DNA of 64,000 nt from Isochrysis galbana (lineage: Eukaryota; Haptophyta; Isochrysidales; Isochrysidaceae), in contig CM030932.1 of the NCBI GenBank assembly GCA_018136815.1, forward strand, positions 6,548,915 to 6,612,914, given 5' to 3'. The notes below the pieces were generated by a model. The model was not told where the DNA came from and made no database searches. It was given only the letters and a program-made list of their open reading frames with translations. Numbering within the stretch: position 1 is the first letter of the stretch; every line of letters begins with the position of its first letter. Shown here piece by piece: positions 10,060 to 19,481 of the stretch. The translations under genes and the position numbers were made by a program.

Positions 10060-10330
10060 TCAGGCGTTGCCGGCGACCAGGCGTCGATAGTGGCGATGAG
10101 GGTGCAGGTGGCGACAACAGCGGCGACGAGGACCATTGCGGCGGTGGTCGTCGTGCTCGACGGGCAACAATATGACCATGGGTGGCGTCTCAAGTATTTG
10201 AGCGGGTGGGCGCGCCGGAGTCGGTGGCGGCCAAGGTGGCGGCGGTGGCGGCGGCGGCAACAACTGCGGAGTGTTCGACGACGGCAGAGGCGGCCCTAGC
10301 GGTGAAGAGGATGGAGGCACAGTGATCGAG
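10060..10330 (+). repeat. GGC/GCN trinucleotide-rich tract
   Basis: Degenerate GCG/GGC repeats. The stretch CGGAGTGTTCGACGACGGC and its surroundings recur at 25130-25185, so the two tracts are copies of one repeat. Confidence 0.6.
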
Positions 10331-10435
10331 GGGGGGACAGGGTTGCTAGAAATTTTGTTTGTGAATATGACAGCAATGGCATCAACCCGTGTGCAGGTGA
10401 GAAGAGCCCCATGAGCGAACGGATGATGGCAAGCG

Positions 10436-10701
10436 GCGCGCCGGCAGCTAGCGCGGAATGCGGTTCTTGCGGGGAGCTGGCAGCCCCCTCCGAACCACGC
10501 CTCGTCCCCCCCCCCCGCCCGCCGTCCCCCGTCTCCGCCGCCACTCTGCTCTCGCCCCTCTCCCCCAAAGCTCCCCCCCCCCTCCCGCTACGAGAACAAG
10601 TAGAAACGAGGTCGTGTCAGAGCAAGGCTGCTCTCACTCTTGGAGATTGCCTGCGAGGGCGCGCCGGCTGCTAGCGCGGAATGCGGTTCTTGCGGGGAGC
10701 T
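10436..10701 (+). repeat. 43-bp direct duplication
   Basis: Positions 10436-10478 and 10659-10701 are identical except for one A/T change. Both contain AGCGCGGAATGCGGTTCTTG. They are 180 bp apart. No gene is seen between 10330 and 11300. Confidence 0.8.
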
Positions 10702-11310
10702 CATGGAGCTTTCCTCGGGGATGACTACGGGCATGGTGATCGACGCACGACGCACGACGCACGGAGGGCGCGGAAGTGCGGAAGGAGGCTTGAGGGAGGT
10801 GGTGGCAGGCGACTGGGGGTGGCTCAGGCGCGTGCTTGGCTTGTATTGACTCGTTGACTCAGGGTATAGACTCGGGAACTCGGGGGGACTCGCTTGGGAA
10901 CACGGAGGGACTCGACGAAGTTGCTACAAAAAACACTCACTAGAAACCCAAAAACCAAAGTCCTTGGTCCTTGGGCTCAGAAAAATAACGTAAACACTCC
11001 GGAATCATACGATAAACAAACCCCTCCCGCGCGGCGAAGGCTGAGGTGGAGTGAAGGAAAGCGGGCGAGGCTGCGGAGATACTGTGCAGGGTCGCGCGCG
11101 CGGCGAGATTAATAAGAAGTTTTTTTTTACTCCGGAGGAGTAGAACCACTCCTACAAAACAACTCGGGCTAGACAAGTAACTTGTAGAGGAGAAGAGAGG
11201 GGAGGGGGAGAGGGAGAGGTTGAGAGAGAGAGGGCGAGAAAGTTGGCAGCAAGCCCTCGCCGCTCTCCCCCCCTCCCCCCCCCCTCTCGCGGCCCGAGGG
11301 CTCACGGGCA
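10702..11310. other. No gene seen
   Basis: Holds a C/T/A/G-mixed region with GACTCGGGAACTCGG-like tandem words near 10855-10915. The first kinase-like codons begin downstream. Confidence 0.35.
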
Positions 11311-11326
11311 CGGCGCGCGGCGATGG

Positions 11327-13736
11327 CTCCGCTCAAGGGCAGGCCACGGCAAGGCCCAGGGCCAGACCCTCGTCTCGCGCTACAGACTCGGAGAGGAGAT
11401 TGGGAGGGGAGAGCGTCTACAAGGTGAGAGAGCCACGGGACGGGGAGGGGGAGGGGGAGGGGGAGGGGGAGGGGGAGGGGGAGGGGGAGGGGGAGGGGGA
11501 GGGGGAGGGGGAGGGGAGGGGGAGGGGGAGGGGGAGGGGGAGGGGGAGGGGGAGGGGGAGGGGGAGGGGGAGGGGGAGGGGGAGGGGAGGGGGAGGGGGA
11601 GTGTGAGGAGGAGGGGGAAGAGGGAGAAGGCAACGCCATGCGCTCTTCTCGACTGGGCCCCACTTTCTCTCCCGATCTTTCCCTCTCTTTCCCTCCTGCA
11701 CGCGCATGCGCATGCACACCGCCACGAATCTCCCGACCTCTTTGGAAGGAGGATGGGGAGCGAGGGAGGGAGGGGCGGAGGGCCTGTTCGAGCGATCACT
11801 TGATCATTCGATGAATCACTCGCCCCCTGGTGGTCTGTTGCTGCTGATCCTGCGCATGGCCCCCATCCTTGCGTGCCAACCCACCTCTGCAGGCCCTCAA
11901 CATCCAGACGGGAGGCATGGTGGCAATCAAGCAGGTGACGCTGCGCGGCGTCTCCACGGAGCAGCTCAATCTGCTTCAGCGGGAGATCAACCTGCTGAAG
12001 CTGCTCACCAATCCTTACATCGTGGAGTACATTGAGTCGTTCAGTACTAAGGACACGTACATCGTGATATGGCTCGTCGCAGATTGTCAAGAAGTTTCGC
12101 CGGCTGAATGAGTTACTCGTCGGCCTCTACACGCTGCAGGCACGCGCTTCCTCCCGCCCTTCCCTTCCACGTCTCCCAAGCATTGCTCAAACAAAACGGA
12201 GTCTAAATGCCAACATATGAAGAGCTCAATTGGGTCGGCGCGACTGGACCTGCGCCTGTGTTCACGCAGTAAAGCCTTGCTATGGCGAATCGCCCATGTT
12301 GGCGAGCAGCCATGTAGCAACTCCATCCCTGTGGATGCCGACCTAGCTTGCTTGCAGGCTTCTGTACACATCTGACACGTCGCATCTGCGTGGTGCTGCT
12401 ATGACAAGGGTGGACAGTGCTGATACCTGCACTTTGCACGGGCATCGTGCATTGCGGGAACAGCTCGGGAGAGGCGGCGGCAGGAGCAGCACATCACCAT
12501 AAGGCCTGGCTTGTCCCTCTCGTGGCACAATGATTTGCTCTCCAATCTGCTGTGGTGTCAGCATTCGACCTCGGCGTGCCATCACACGTTTGATCCGCTT
12601 CTGTTGATCAGGTACTCGAGGGACTGCACTTCCTCCACGAGGAGGGTGTGATCCATTGTGACATCAATGGAGCCATCATCCTTATTTCGACAGGAGGCAC
12701 AGTGAAAGTTGCCGACTTCGGCGTCGCCACCAAGCTGGAGGCGACCGGTCTCGATACGCAGGTGTGTATTGTCCAAACACGGATATGCATCACCCTGAGC
12801 GTACCCGGATCCAGTAGTTGCAGCGCCCAAGAGCCGATGGCCGGGCTTTCTCGAACACAATTGAACATCCAAATGGCGGCCCTGCCATAGGATGTTGTCT
12901 TGTTGCCACACCCCTTCTTCCGTCACGCACGGAGGTGAGCTGAGAACCGAGTGGTACACTGAGAGCCTGGCCACTCGCCATGCGGTAGGCCAATTCAGTG
13001 GTTGGCACTCCCCATTGGATGGCGCCAGAGATTATTCAGATGTCGGGCTTCACAACAGCCTCCGACATCTGGTCCGTCGGCTGTACCGTGGTCGAGCTCA
13101 TTTCCGGGGCTCCGCCGAACTATGAGATGGCTCCGATGTCGGCACTCTTCCGGATCGTTCACGACCCGGTGAGCGTAGGCTTCGCTAGTGCATGGCCGAA
13201 TGGAGTGTGCCAAGTGAAGCAGTTCATGTCAAGCACAACTGGCCCGGTGTTGCACGAGGTCCCAACCAGATGTTCGTCTGAAGGCCCCGAGAAGGGGCCG
13301 TGTTTGCCCACTCCTTCCTCTCAACAGGCTCACGTCCACCCCCCTCCCCCTCCCTGGCCTTCTGCAGCACCCACCTCTCCCACCCGGCATCTCACAACCT
13401 CTGACGGAGTTTCTACTTCTCTGCTTCAAGAAGGATACTGCACAGCGCCCCAACGCCATGCGGCTGAAGACCCACCAACGGCTCACTCGCCGGCACGACG
13501 CTACGGTTGTTGCAACTGATGAGATGGATGCTGGGCCCCACTCTGTTGCCTCATTGATGGAGCGGTCGCTCGAACCCCCCTGGCCAAATGTCATACTCAC
13601 ATCCGTTGGCGGCGGTGGAGCGACGCCCGCAGCAGCGCCCCGAGCACATTCTACCAAAGGAGGAGACGATTCGCGCGGTCGAGGAGATCCTAGCGAATGG
13701 CCTTTCCCTCCGACCAACACCGCGAGACACGCCGAG
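11327..13736 (+). pseudogene. Decayed STE/MAP3K-type protein kinase (Cdc7/SepH/MAP3K-epsilon-like)
   Basis: At least five exons can be read. Exon 1 (to 11423) gives YRLGEEIGRG. Exon 2 (11893-12139) gives MVAIKQV (VAIK lysine), LLQREINLLKLL and YIVEYIESF. Exon 3 (12612-12761) gives [15 protein letters not shown] then [10 protein letters not shown] (DFG). Exon 4 (about 12996-13168) gives [11 protein letters not shown] and [13 protein letters not shown]. Exon 5 (13368 on) gives [12 protein letters not shown]. The domain order and wording fit septation/MAP3K-epsilon kinases. Signs of decay: the catalytic loop HRDxKxxN reads HCDINGAI, losing Arg, Lys and Asn; the glycine loop is short and out of frame before the donor; the hinge region after YIVI is missing; exon 3 to exon 4 phases do not match. 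The intron after exon 2 would need a GC donor. It is a pseudogene or a badly assembled allele. Confidence 0.7.
11437..11605 (+). repeat. (GGGGAG)n minisatellite inside the first kinase intron
   Basis: Roughly 28 copies of the hexamer GGGGAG, with two GGGGA-short units at about 11515 and 11590. The long frames crossing it encode only Gly/Glu or Pro/Leu runs. Confidence 0.95.
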
Positions 13737-13866
13737 GTGAGCGCCGCAAGATACATCTATGTGTGCCCTCACTCTGAGGGATGCACAAGGTCACACAGCG
13801 CAGCTTTGTGGGCCGCGATGCCGAGCGCCGGCCCCGTCGTGAGGCTGCCTCTCTCCTCGCGCGTTT

Positions 13867-14740
13867 ATGGCATCCTCGCCTAATGCGTACACACCCTTGA
13901 ACACGCTTCTCAGGGGCGATGCTGCTAAGGGCTGCACGGCCATCTACGAAGCCATCTCCAGTGTCTCGTCCTCCAACGTGCCGAACTCGGCCATCGATGC
14001 CGATCGAGCCCAGACGATCTGCTCTCCGACCAATCCTACGGGCGCGCATGCCTCGCTTCGCGCCACTGGTGGTGTTTGCCCTCCGAACCCAAGCCATCGG
14101 TGCACGCATTTGCATGGGTCTTCTTCCTCGGCTTTCTCTCTGGGACTGAATTCACACGCCCTTACGTCGCATTCTGTTTCAACGATCAGCGGCTGCAAGG
14201 ACGCCTCTTCCAGCTCTCACTCCTTCTCGCACGGCGGGCCCCATCATGGCTCCCCACCTGAGCGTGGTGAACGCTATCCTCGGGCCATCATTGGGTCGTG
14301 GCGATCGAATCCGTATGCGGGCTCGACTCCGCAACCTGAGCCGGGCCGTTCTATGAATCTGATTGGCGATGCATACCTCGAGGAGATGGTGGCGGCGGCG
14401 GCAGCGGCACAGCAACGGCTTGACCACGGCCGCTCGAATGTGGAGGCCCCACCTCCCTGGGGGCGATGTTCTAGCCGTGGTGGCAGCTTCTCAGAGAGGC
14501 CCCAGGAGCAAAAATCGCGCTTCTGGGGCGATCTGCTTAGTCCTCAAGTCAAGGGCAGTTCCGCCTCCCTGTCGTCATCCGCTTCCGAGCGCGGTGCACG
14601 CGCGCACAACACCTGTCGGTGCACGCACCGCCGCATTCGCGCCTTGTGCAGTTTAAAGTTAGTATTGGTCGGGTGGCTTGCGCCAAAAACTCTTTCCTGG
14701 CCAGAGGTCGTGCGTGCACACCACCAAGCGTTCGTCGTGT
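13867..14740 (+). CDS. Unknown ORF downstream of the kinase
   Basis: A plus-strand frame is open from 13867 for about 340 codons but runs into an interspersed repeat at 14759, so only the first 290 or so can be genuine. It is Ser/Thr/Pro/His-rich with one more ordered stretch, DAYLEEMVAAAAAAQQRL. It may be the disordered C-terminal region of the kinase gene, since it follows on the same strand after a donor-like GT at 13737. No domain recognised. Confidence 0.25.
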
Positions 14741-14758
14741 TGGCATCCTCTCCTCGCG

Positions 14759-14912
14759 TGACGGAGGGGGGGAGAGGGGGGGAGAATCGCACCATTTCCT
14801 GGCGACGATTTTCGTGGCGGCAGGTGGCCCCCCCTGAAGGTTTTTTATTGGGCCTCGCGCCACGGTCAAAAAAGCAGCCCAACCCTTACTAATAGTTAAA
14901 AAAACCCTGTTA
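14759..14912 (+). repeat. Interspersed repeat R2, copy 1
   Basis: Reverse complement of 19482-19641. Shared words include CAGGTGGCCCCCCCTGAAGG, TTATTGGGCCTCGCGCCACG and AGCCCAACCCTTACTAATAG. On the other strand the unit contains CCCAATAAA. A diverged relative lies at 50345-50410. Confidence 0.8.
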
Positions 14913-15290
14913 GACCGGCCTACATCGAGCTCTCCTCGACGGTGCTTCAGGGACGGCGCCACAGGGCGGTGGAAGGACTTGAGGTTGAAGGATTGTTTAG
15001 ATATCCTTGTGGTGGGCATGCTCAAAACTTTTGGAAAGTTCACCAAAAGGAAACTGAGCTTGCGATGACGGTGAGATTCAATCCACGCTCTCTCAGCGGT
15101 GTACAAGCGGATCGGACGTGCGTACCACTGTGCCGCAGGCAGACGAGTATAATAACTATGGCAGAAGTGGCATTTGGATGACAAAGTTTGTTGAGTCCCA
15201 TCACCGTGTACCAGAGAATGTTTTGGGATGGCTTTGAGGTCTGATTCTTCTGAGAATTCGACGCGGCTGCCGCGCGTCGGATGTGACAGT
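14913..15290. other. No gene seen
   Basis: Short frames only. The right end, from about 15250, may already be copia leader sequence into which the MITE at 15291 inserted. Confidence 0.3.
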
Positions 15291-15742
15291 CAGTGATGGT
15301 GCATCAGTACTGATATCAGCTTTTTACATTAGTATCAGCTCACCTCGAGCTGATAAATGATGTCAGTTGTCAGTTGTCAGCAGCTTGGAGCGGGGAGAAA
15401 ACAAAACATGCAGTCCCCTTTACTTTCTACATCCAAAAAAAAGTGGAAAAAAATTGATTGTTATTGGAGCAGTGGGATGGGAGTTGAACCGACACTCTGC
15501 ACTGCGCATCGACACCTCACTGTCACCTGAGCCGTTTGACGCCCATACGTTCCCTCATATAGGACGTTTTGTCGTATTCACATCTGCAGCAAATATACGT
15601 GCCACGGATATCAGCTGATATTCTGCTCGCTCAGGGCCTTTGTGGTGATATCAGCTGATGAGGTCCATCAGCTTATATCAGCTATGATGTCAGTGTCAGC
15701 CTCGAAGTTGGTGTCAGCTGATGAACTGATTCACCATCACCG
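15291..15742. mobile_element. MITE 1 (hAT-like, 452 bp) with 8-bp target duplication
   Basis: Terminal inverted repeats are CAGTGATGGTGCATCAG (15291-15307) and the complement of CGGTGATGGTGAATCAG (15726-15742), 15 of 17 matching. The flanks carry the 8-bp direct repeat GTGACAGT at 15283-15290 and 15743-15750. Inside near both ends are clustered palindromes built on CTGATATCAG and ATCAGCTGAT. No coding capacity. Eight-base duplications point to hAT-type transposition. Confidence 0.85.
15466..15542 (-). ncRNA. tRNA-like sequence with Pol III boxes inside MITE 1
   Basis: On the minus strand CGGCTCAGGTG (15524-15534) fits the A box TRGYNNARNNG except for its first base, and GGTTCAACTCC (15480-15490) fits the B box exactly. 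Their spacing is that of a real tRNA (46 bases from position 8 to the T loop). Runs of T follow on the minus strand at 15433-15453, as Pol III terminators. The acceptor stem does not pair and the anticodon arm is not canonical, so this is a tRNA-derived relic or a Pol III promoter, not a working tRNA. Confidence 0.35.
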
Positions 15743-16065
15743 GTGACAGTGCTTCTTGGCCTTGCTGCGAAGCATGAGGCCCGATGTCCGCTCCCTTGAG
15801 CGGAGTCAGTGGTTGGAACAACTCAATTGTCTTGAAGAGTTGTTCGGTTTCTGTCTTTGGTCCAACCTTGTGTTGGGTGTAGACATCTTGGGAGCGTGCG
15901 CTCAGAAGTCGCGTGCGAGAGAGGTGTGAATCCCTCTCGGCGGGGGTACCATGTTTGGCCCCAACCCATGGGGGCCCAGTGATTGATAGCAATATCGTGT
16001 AGACCAAGGGGAACATCATTGAGCTAGCACGCTCACACAACGTCGACGGTGACAACGGTACGTTC
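15743..16065 (-). mobile_element. Ty1/copia 5' LTR end, primer-binding site and leader
   Basis: On the minus strand, 16065-15952 matches the LTR at 51985-52201 (shared GTTTGGCCCCA, GGGCCCAGTGAT, GTGTAGA, GAGCTAGC-like words) and ends in CCAAACA. TGGTACCCCCGCCG follows at once (15951-15938). That is where a primer-binding site complementary to a tRNA 3' end in ...TACCA belongs. The leader then runs into MITE 1. Confidence 0.65.
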
Positions 16066-16099
16066 CCCTCCCTTCACTTGGAGTAGATCTGACACAGAG

Positions 16100-16330
16100 A
16101 AACTATTGTTATAGTTTCAGCGATGGAGCGCGCGCCGCCCGCTCCCACCTCCCAGCCCCCCGCCGCCACGACGCCCCAACGGGGCCGCCCCAAGCCGCCG
16201 GAGCCGAAGCGCTCGCAGGCCTCTACCCCACCAGACACCGACGTCGACATGGCCCCACCGCCCTCGCCTCCTCGCCAACCCCAGAAGCAGGGGACAGGCA
16301 GAGCCCTGTTCCCTGCAGAGCAGCAGAGCC
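16100..16330 (+). mobile_element. LINE family A, 5' fragment, copy 1
   Basis: Starts with the hairpin at 16100-16117 (arms AAACTAT and ATAGTTT, loop TGTT), then CAGCG and the ORF1 start codon at 16123. ORF1 begins MERAPPAPTSQPPAATTP and continues Pro-rich through RGRPKPPEPKRSQ and DTDVDM. Copies 2-4 are at 17.2, 20.3 and 62.0 kb. It stops abruptly at 16330, where glycosyltransferase-like sequence begins. Confidence 0.75.
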
Positions 16331-16866
16331 ATCTCTGGCATGCTAGTCGCATGGATGTCAAAAATCAAGAACCGCTACGAGTGGATCATGAAGGTGGACA
16401 CGGATGAGTTCGTGGCGTACGCACCGGACGGCAAGCTGGATGTGGCTTCCACGAGCTTTCACCTGCCACCAAGTACCGAAGCAGTAAATCTTGCGGTCGA
16501 GTGGGTGATTTTGGCCGATCCCATCAAGTCTGGATCGCCCACACAGAGCGAGCGAGGTACTGTCGTCAACGCGACATGGTTCAAACAGATTTACTCTGGG
16601 CCGCGGTTCCTCCCCAAGAAATTCAACCTTGGCAGCCACTGCCGTGGTGCCGTGCCGCCTGCGTCGGGGCTCGCAATCGTGCACTACCACGCTCGATCCT
16701 ACGACGAGATGATCCGAATAGCGACCCAGACACTGATAAGCCACCATTACATTAGCGCCAAGGATAATACATCCGAAATGATTGGGAAGCTTACGCGTTT
16801 AGACAAACGCCCGCATTGTCGCATCCCTTCCTGCTTCAAGGTTTATGCCGTCTTGGATGATTTGAA
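16331..16866 (+). pseudogene. Glycosyltransferase-like gene fragment between inverted LINE ends
   Basis: A plus-strand frame encodes KIKNRYEWIMKVDTDEFV, with the Asp-x-Asp (DTD) nucleotide-sugar/metal motif, then FNLGSHCRG, LAIVHYHARSYDEMIRIA and CRIPSCFKVY. This is the C-terminal half of a type-A glycosyltransferase of the GT92/DUF23-like kind. The N-terminal half is missing, cut by the LINE fragment ending at 16330. The frame then continues a few codons into LINE sequence on the other side and stops at 16889, so the C-terminus is also artificial. The coding sequence itself has no stop, so capture may be fairly recent. Donor substrate cannot be told. Confidence 0.6.
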
Positions 16867-17232
16867 GGCCCGCCCCCGAGGGGTGCACTGATGGTAGGAG
16901 TTGCCTCCATGGGGGTGGCAGCAGGGCTGCCACCCACCATGGGGAGTCCTTGTTGCAGTGGCATGGCTGCAGAGGCAGGCGGCAGGGCCAGAGGCTGGTT
17001 CTGTTGTTCTGCTGTAGGGAACAGGACTCTGCCTGCTCCCTGCTTGTGTGGCTGTTGGGGAGGCGAGGGCGGGCAAATCATGTCAACGTCAGTGTCGGTC
17101 AGGGGGGCGGCCTGCGAGTGCTTCGGCTCCGGCGGCTTGGGGCGGCCCCGGTGGGGCGTCGTGGCGGCGGGGGGCTGGGAGGTGGGAGCGGGCGGCGCGC
17201 GCTCCATCGCTGAAACTATAACAATAGTTTTT
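16867..17232 (-). mobile_element. LINE family A, 5' fragment, copy 2 (inverted)
   Basis: Complement of copy 1 extended further: hairpin at 17213-17230, ORF1 start at 17207, then MERAPPAPTSQPPAATTP and on to GLPMVGGSPAATPM and TISAPLGGG, where it breaks off at 16867. The break is at the same sequence (CGCCCCCGAGGGGTGCACTG on the plus strand) that continues normally in copy 4 at 61650. Confidence 0.75.
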
Positions 17233-17290
17233 GGGGGATGTGTGTGACAAAAAAGGAAACCTCGAGTTGCACCTTCTTGAATGGCGTCGC
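17233..17290 (-). repeat. Relic end of the small-membrane-protein TIR element
   Basis: On the minus strand GAAGGTGCAACTCGAGGTTT, then CCTTTTTTGTCACAC, matches the terminal inverted repeat of the element at 28763-30194. LINE copy 2 starts inside it. Confidence 0.5.
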
Positions 17291-17404
17291 AAATGTGCAT
17301 ATTTCTTATAAGATTCTGCCTACTATACTCATTTCCAGTAGAATACCTTAAAGATCGCGTGATAAAATCTCAATCTTGACTTAGTGAATTTTCACCCTTA
17401 GAAG

Positions 17405-17791
17405 TTAAAAGGCGTGCTTGACCACCCTATCCTCTGCCTTACGCTTTTGCGTACAAACTGACTCCTCCACAAAGCCCACCTCAGACACCCCATACATTTC
17501 CTGAATCTGGGACTCAACAGCACACGGGGGAAGCTCGCTTCGGTGGCCTTTCTCCGTCCGGACCAGCGCCCTCACGCACCCAGTGCGTGTGCACCACCGC
17601 TTCTGCCTGCCACCCTTCTTGCCGACAAAAGTTTGTGCTGTATGAGAGTGGCGCTCCCAGGCCTCCCCAGTCTGCCCGTCGGCCTCCAGCAGCCTCCCGC
17701 GCAGCCAGTCGACCGTGCACATCGTCGTCGCCCCTTCATCTCCCGCCGCCTTTGCTGCCTCGGCGGCCTCGTCGTCGTGCCGGTCGTGCAA
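17405..17791 (-). CDS. Unknown ORF, C-terminal exon
   Basis: A minus-strand frame of about 128 codons. It is rich in Lys, Arg and Glu with evenly mixed composition (TVDWLRGRLLEADGQTGEAW, VGKKGGRQKRW), and ends KRKAEDRVVKHAF then a stop. Upstream it remains open to about 17830. MITE 2 is inserted just upstream at 17914. No family recognised. The balanced composition in a region of simple repeats suggests a real exon. Confidence 0.3.
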   Translation of the reverse strand: MHDRHDDEAAEAAKAAGDEGATTMCTVDWLRGRLLEADGQTGEAWERHSHTAQTFVGKKGGRQKRWCTRTGCVRALVRTEKGHRSELPPCAVESQIQEMYGVSEVGFVEESVCTQKRKAEDRVVKHAF

Positions 17792-17913
17792 AGGACACAG
17801 CGGCGCCGTGCTGGTGGCCTACTTCCCGCGCTGCACGCCGATCACATGCAGCGCGGGCGGGGAAGCCCCGGGTGCCGCTTCAGCCGCGCTACCACACCCA
17901 TCTACTCCCTGGG

Positions 17914-18401
17914 CCTAGTTGCTCCATCAGCCTAATATTAGGTCCTGCTATCATGATATAAGGTCCACCACCCCTGATACCTGATATTAGGTCATCCATT
18001 TATATTTATATGTATAACTTTCAAAGGAAAAAGAATAGTTCGCACTATCAGGTTAGAGTCGGGAGATCGCCTAGTCACGACGACGACATTACATATACAG
18101 GCGGCGCCCAGGACAAGGAGAAGGAGGTAGGTAGGGTGAGGAAAGCGGAAAGCTCCCGGGCCCCCCTTTCATAATCACCACCCTAGAAAAAACTAGCAGC
18201 CCAGACGCCCAGACACGCAGTGCAGGAAGGAGGTCTCTGTACTAAAACTAAATAACACCATTAGCCATTCGATCTCATTACTATTATTACACTACCATAT
18301 TATAACATTAGTAACCTGATATGAGGACCTGATATTAGGTCCTGATATGAGGTGTAAGGTCGCCGAGACCTGACGACCTGACACCTGACGGAGCAACTAG
18401 G
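17914..18401. mobile_element. MITE 2 (hAT-like, 488 bp) with perfect 8-bp target duplication
   Basis: Terminal inverted repeats CCTAGTTGCTCCATCAG (17914-17930) and the complement of CCTAGTTGCTCCGTCAG (18385-18401), 16 of 17 matching. Flanked by TCCCTGGG at 17906-17913 and 18402-18409. Subterminal repeats of CCTGATATTAGGTC and CTGATAT words lie on both sides, as in MITE 3. No coding capacity. Confidence 0.9.
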
Positions 18402-18409
18402 TCCCTGGG

Positions 18410-19060
18410 CCTCCACCCCCCATGGATCACCGAATTCCCATGACCCATACATGGAGCGAAGGCCTGCAGAGGCGGGCGGGTGGACAGCCAGCGCGGCCGC
18501 CACCCGCCATCGCCAGGCTTATAACCTTTAGAACCACCTTAAATACACACTTTCCCCCACGGGGGGAGTTTCGTCTCCCCTAATGGCGACCGCCTTCCCT
18601 TCCCCCCCCCGCGGATCTCGCAGCTCGTCGGTGGTGGAGGTGGCAATCTCCCCCGCGCGGATGCGCTCTTCCCCCTTTCCCTTTTCCCCCCGCGCTGTCA
18701 ACTTGGCTCTCTGGCTGCTCGCTGCCCCCTCGCGAGCGGCTGGCGGCGGCGGCTGCCAGCTTGCCCCTCCTCTCTCTCTCGTCGCTGTGGCCCGCAGGTA
18801 AGAGGCCGCCCTGTGCGACCGGGACGGCGCTCGAGCCGCCGCGCCTGTCCGCCCTGCGCGCGCGCTGAGCGCCCCGCCCTCGGCAGCCGTTCCCCTCCTT
18901 CGGCGCCTACCCCACTCGTCGACAGTCGCGGCTTCATATCCTCTCTCATTTCCCTCCATCCTTCTCCCTCGCCGCGCGCGTGCGTTGGGCGGCTTCCCTT
19001 CCCTTCCTACCCCCTTTGCTTACCATTTCATCCTCCTTCTCCCTCGCCGCGCGCGTGCAT
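18410..19060. other. No gene called
   Basis: GC-rich. A minus-strand frame (about 18528-18959) is Arg/Ala/Gly-rich and not convincing. CTTCTCCCTCGCCGCGCGCGTGC-type words occur twice (near 18960 and 19040), a partial direct duplication. Confidence 0.3.
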
Positions 19061-19061
19061 T

Positions 19062-19260
19062 AGGCGCATGGCAACTCATCGCAGAGGCGCGCGCACAGCA
19101 TCATGATTGTGGCGGTCGAGGCGGTGAGGTCGTCGAGTCGGCGGAGCGCCGCCCAGAGCGCGCCTACGAGCCGCGGCAGCAGCACTAGCACGCACTCGCA
19201 CAGGGGGCCCGCCACGCCGAGCAGTGCGGCGGCGGCCGCCGCACGCACGTCGATGTGAGC
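19062..19260 (-). pseudogene. BTAF1/MOT1-like HEAT exon (isolated)
   Basis: After an acceptor TCTCGCAG at 19261-19268 the minus strand reads AHIDVRAAAAAALLGVAGPL and then LWAALRRLDDLTASTATIMM. The block LW-x5-LDDLTAST-x-x-I-M is what I would expect from the HEAT array of the Snf2-family ATPase BTAF1/Mot1. The frame ends at TAA after CDELPCA without a clear GT donor. No neighbouring MOT1 exons were found on either side, and the R2 repeat starts at 19482, so it is a stray exon or gene fragment. Confidence 0.45.
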
Positions 19261-19481
19261 CTGCGAGACAATATGTTGCGCGTTGTCCAATTATCCATTT
19301 TTCCTTTTTGTGTCGCCACGACAATGACGGTCTATCCATTGCCGCCGGACTGGCTGGGATGTGCAGCATAAGCTCTTCTTGGTCATGAACCCCTAGTCCA
19401 GTAGAGGTAGAGGGAGCGGCAATAGAAGTGATTTCAAGCAGAGGGCCCCAAGATACTCAAAATCGAAATATGAATAGGGCG

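Noticed and set aside
11169-12090. Pro/Leu- and Gly/Glu-rich frames across the GGGGAG array
   Set aside because: Hexamer repeats remain open in every frame. The real exons around them use other frames and splice sites.
15291-18401. CRISPR-like array from regularly repeated palindromes
   Set aside because: Repeats are irregularly spaced, vary in sequence, lie inside TIR-bounded elements with 8-bp duplications, and the genome is eukaryotic.
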